A stretch of 5,937 bases of DNA from an uncultured Oscillospiraceae bacterium. Its GTDB lineage: Bacteria; Bacillota; Clostridia; Oscillospirales; Acutalibacteraceae. Of this stretch, positions 5,726 to 5,937 are shown in pieces. Every line of letters starts with the position of its first letter. Position 1 is the stretch's first letter. The DNA is taken from contig CAUDRD010000112.1 of NCBI GenBank assembly GCA_958451705.1, forward strand, positions 1-5,937, read 5' to 3'. The position numbers were made by a program, and so were the translations under genes. The notes below the pieces were generated by a model. It was not told the DNA's origin. It saw only the letters and a list, made by a program, of their open reading frames with translations, and made no database searches.

Positions 5726-5937
5726 ATGAAAAGATTTTCCTATTTAAAAACCATGCCCAAAACCGAACTTATACTTTGGACTGTTATACGATTATTTATA
5801 GTCGGTTGGTTCATCTATGAAATTTTCAACGCAAATACAAAGGACGCTTTACAAGCTCTTTTTTCCTTGATATTTACATTCTTATGGGATATGTTCCAGA
5901 TTTTCGGCGGAAAATCATTTATCAAAAATGTCAGCAG
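5726..5937 (+). CDS. Small membrane protein, partial (3' end outside window)
   Basis: ATG 5726 is preceded by AAAGGA (5713-5718) at 7 bases and lies 21 bases after the lipoprotein stop, probably in the same operon. Seventy codons are open to the right edge. The sequence starts MKRFSYLKTMPKTELIL, then has a hydrophobic helix at about 14-32 (ELILWTVIRLFIVGWFIYE), a short polar loop, a second hydrophobic segment at about 43-58 (LQALFSLIFTFLWDMF), and the end GGKSFIKNVS. The pattern recalls multi-span clostridial membrane proteins of unknown function, but too little is present to name a family. Confidence 0.7.
   Translation, partial: MKRFSYLKTMPKTELILWTVIRLFIVGWFIYEIFNANTKDALQALFSLIFTFLWDMFQIFGGKSFIKNVS

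Overview
The window looks like chromosomal DNA from a low-to-moderate GC Firmicute, most likely a gut-type clostridium (Ruminococcaceae/Oscillospiraceae-like). This is inferred from strong AGGAGG-type ribosome binding sites, TTG and GTG starts, sigma-A-like promoters, and protein families that I associate with clostridia. No mobile element, CRISPR array, tRNA or rRNA is visible.

Left half, minus strand (transcription runs right to left). An exodeoxyribonuclease III / AP endonuclease gene (2024-2782) is the one unambiguous housekeeping gene. After a gap with its own extended -10 promoter comes a two-gene operon. Its first gene (362-1912, TTG start) encodes an acidic zinc-ribbon protein with one membrane span and a C-terminal TPR-like region. 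Its second gene (beyond 1 to 365, GTG start overlapping the preceding stop) encodes a membrane protein resembling a clostridial metallopeptidase-like family, but with the HExxH site altered. It runs off the left edge.

Middle, plus strand. A divergent intergenic region (2783-2938) carries an exodeoxyribonuclease promoter on one strand. On the other it carries a textbook promoter for a PadR-family repressor, overlapped by a palindromic operator with an additional half-site. The padR-like gene (2939-3262, start reassigned to TTG) is followed two bases later by a DUF2812 membrane protein (3265-4461), and the unit ends in a long hairpin. This is a self-contained regulator plus membrane-effector module, probably autoregulated.

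Right end, plus strand. After an AT-rich spacer with one good promoter comes a lipoprotein with a SurA/PrsA-like architecture (4688-5704). A second gene, for a small membrane protein (from 5726), follows 21 bases later and is cut by the right edge.

The most notable items are the multi-half-site PadR operator, the DUF2812 protein with a predicted extracytoplasmic C-terminal domain, and the zinc-ribbon/TPR protein translationally coupled to a degenerate protease-like membrane protein. None amounts to clear proof of a new system. The last two are the best candidates for undescribed function.
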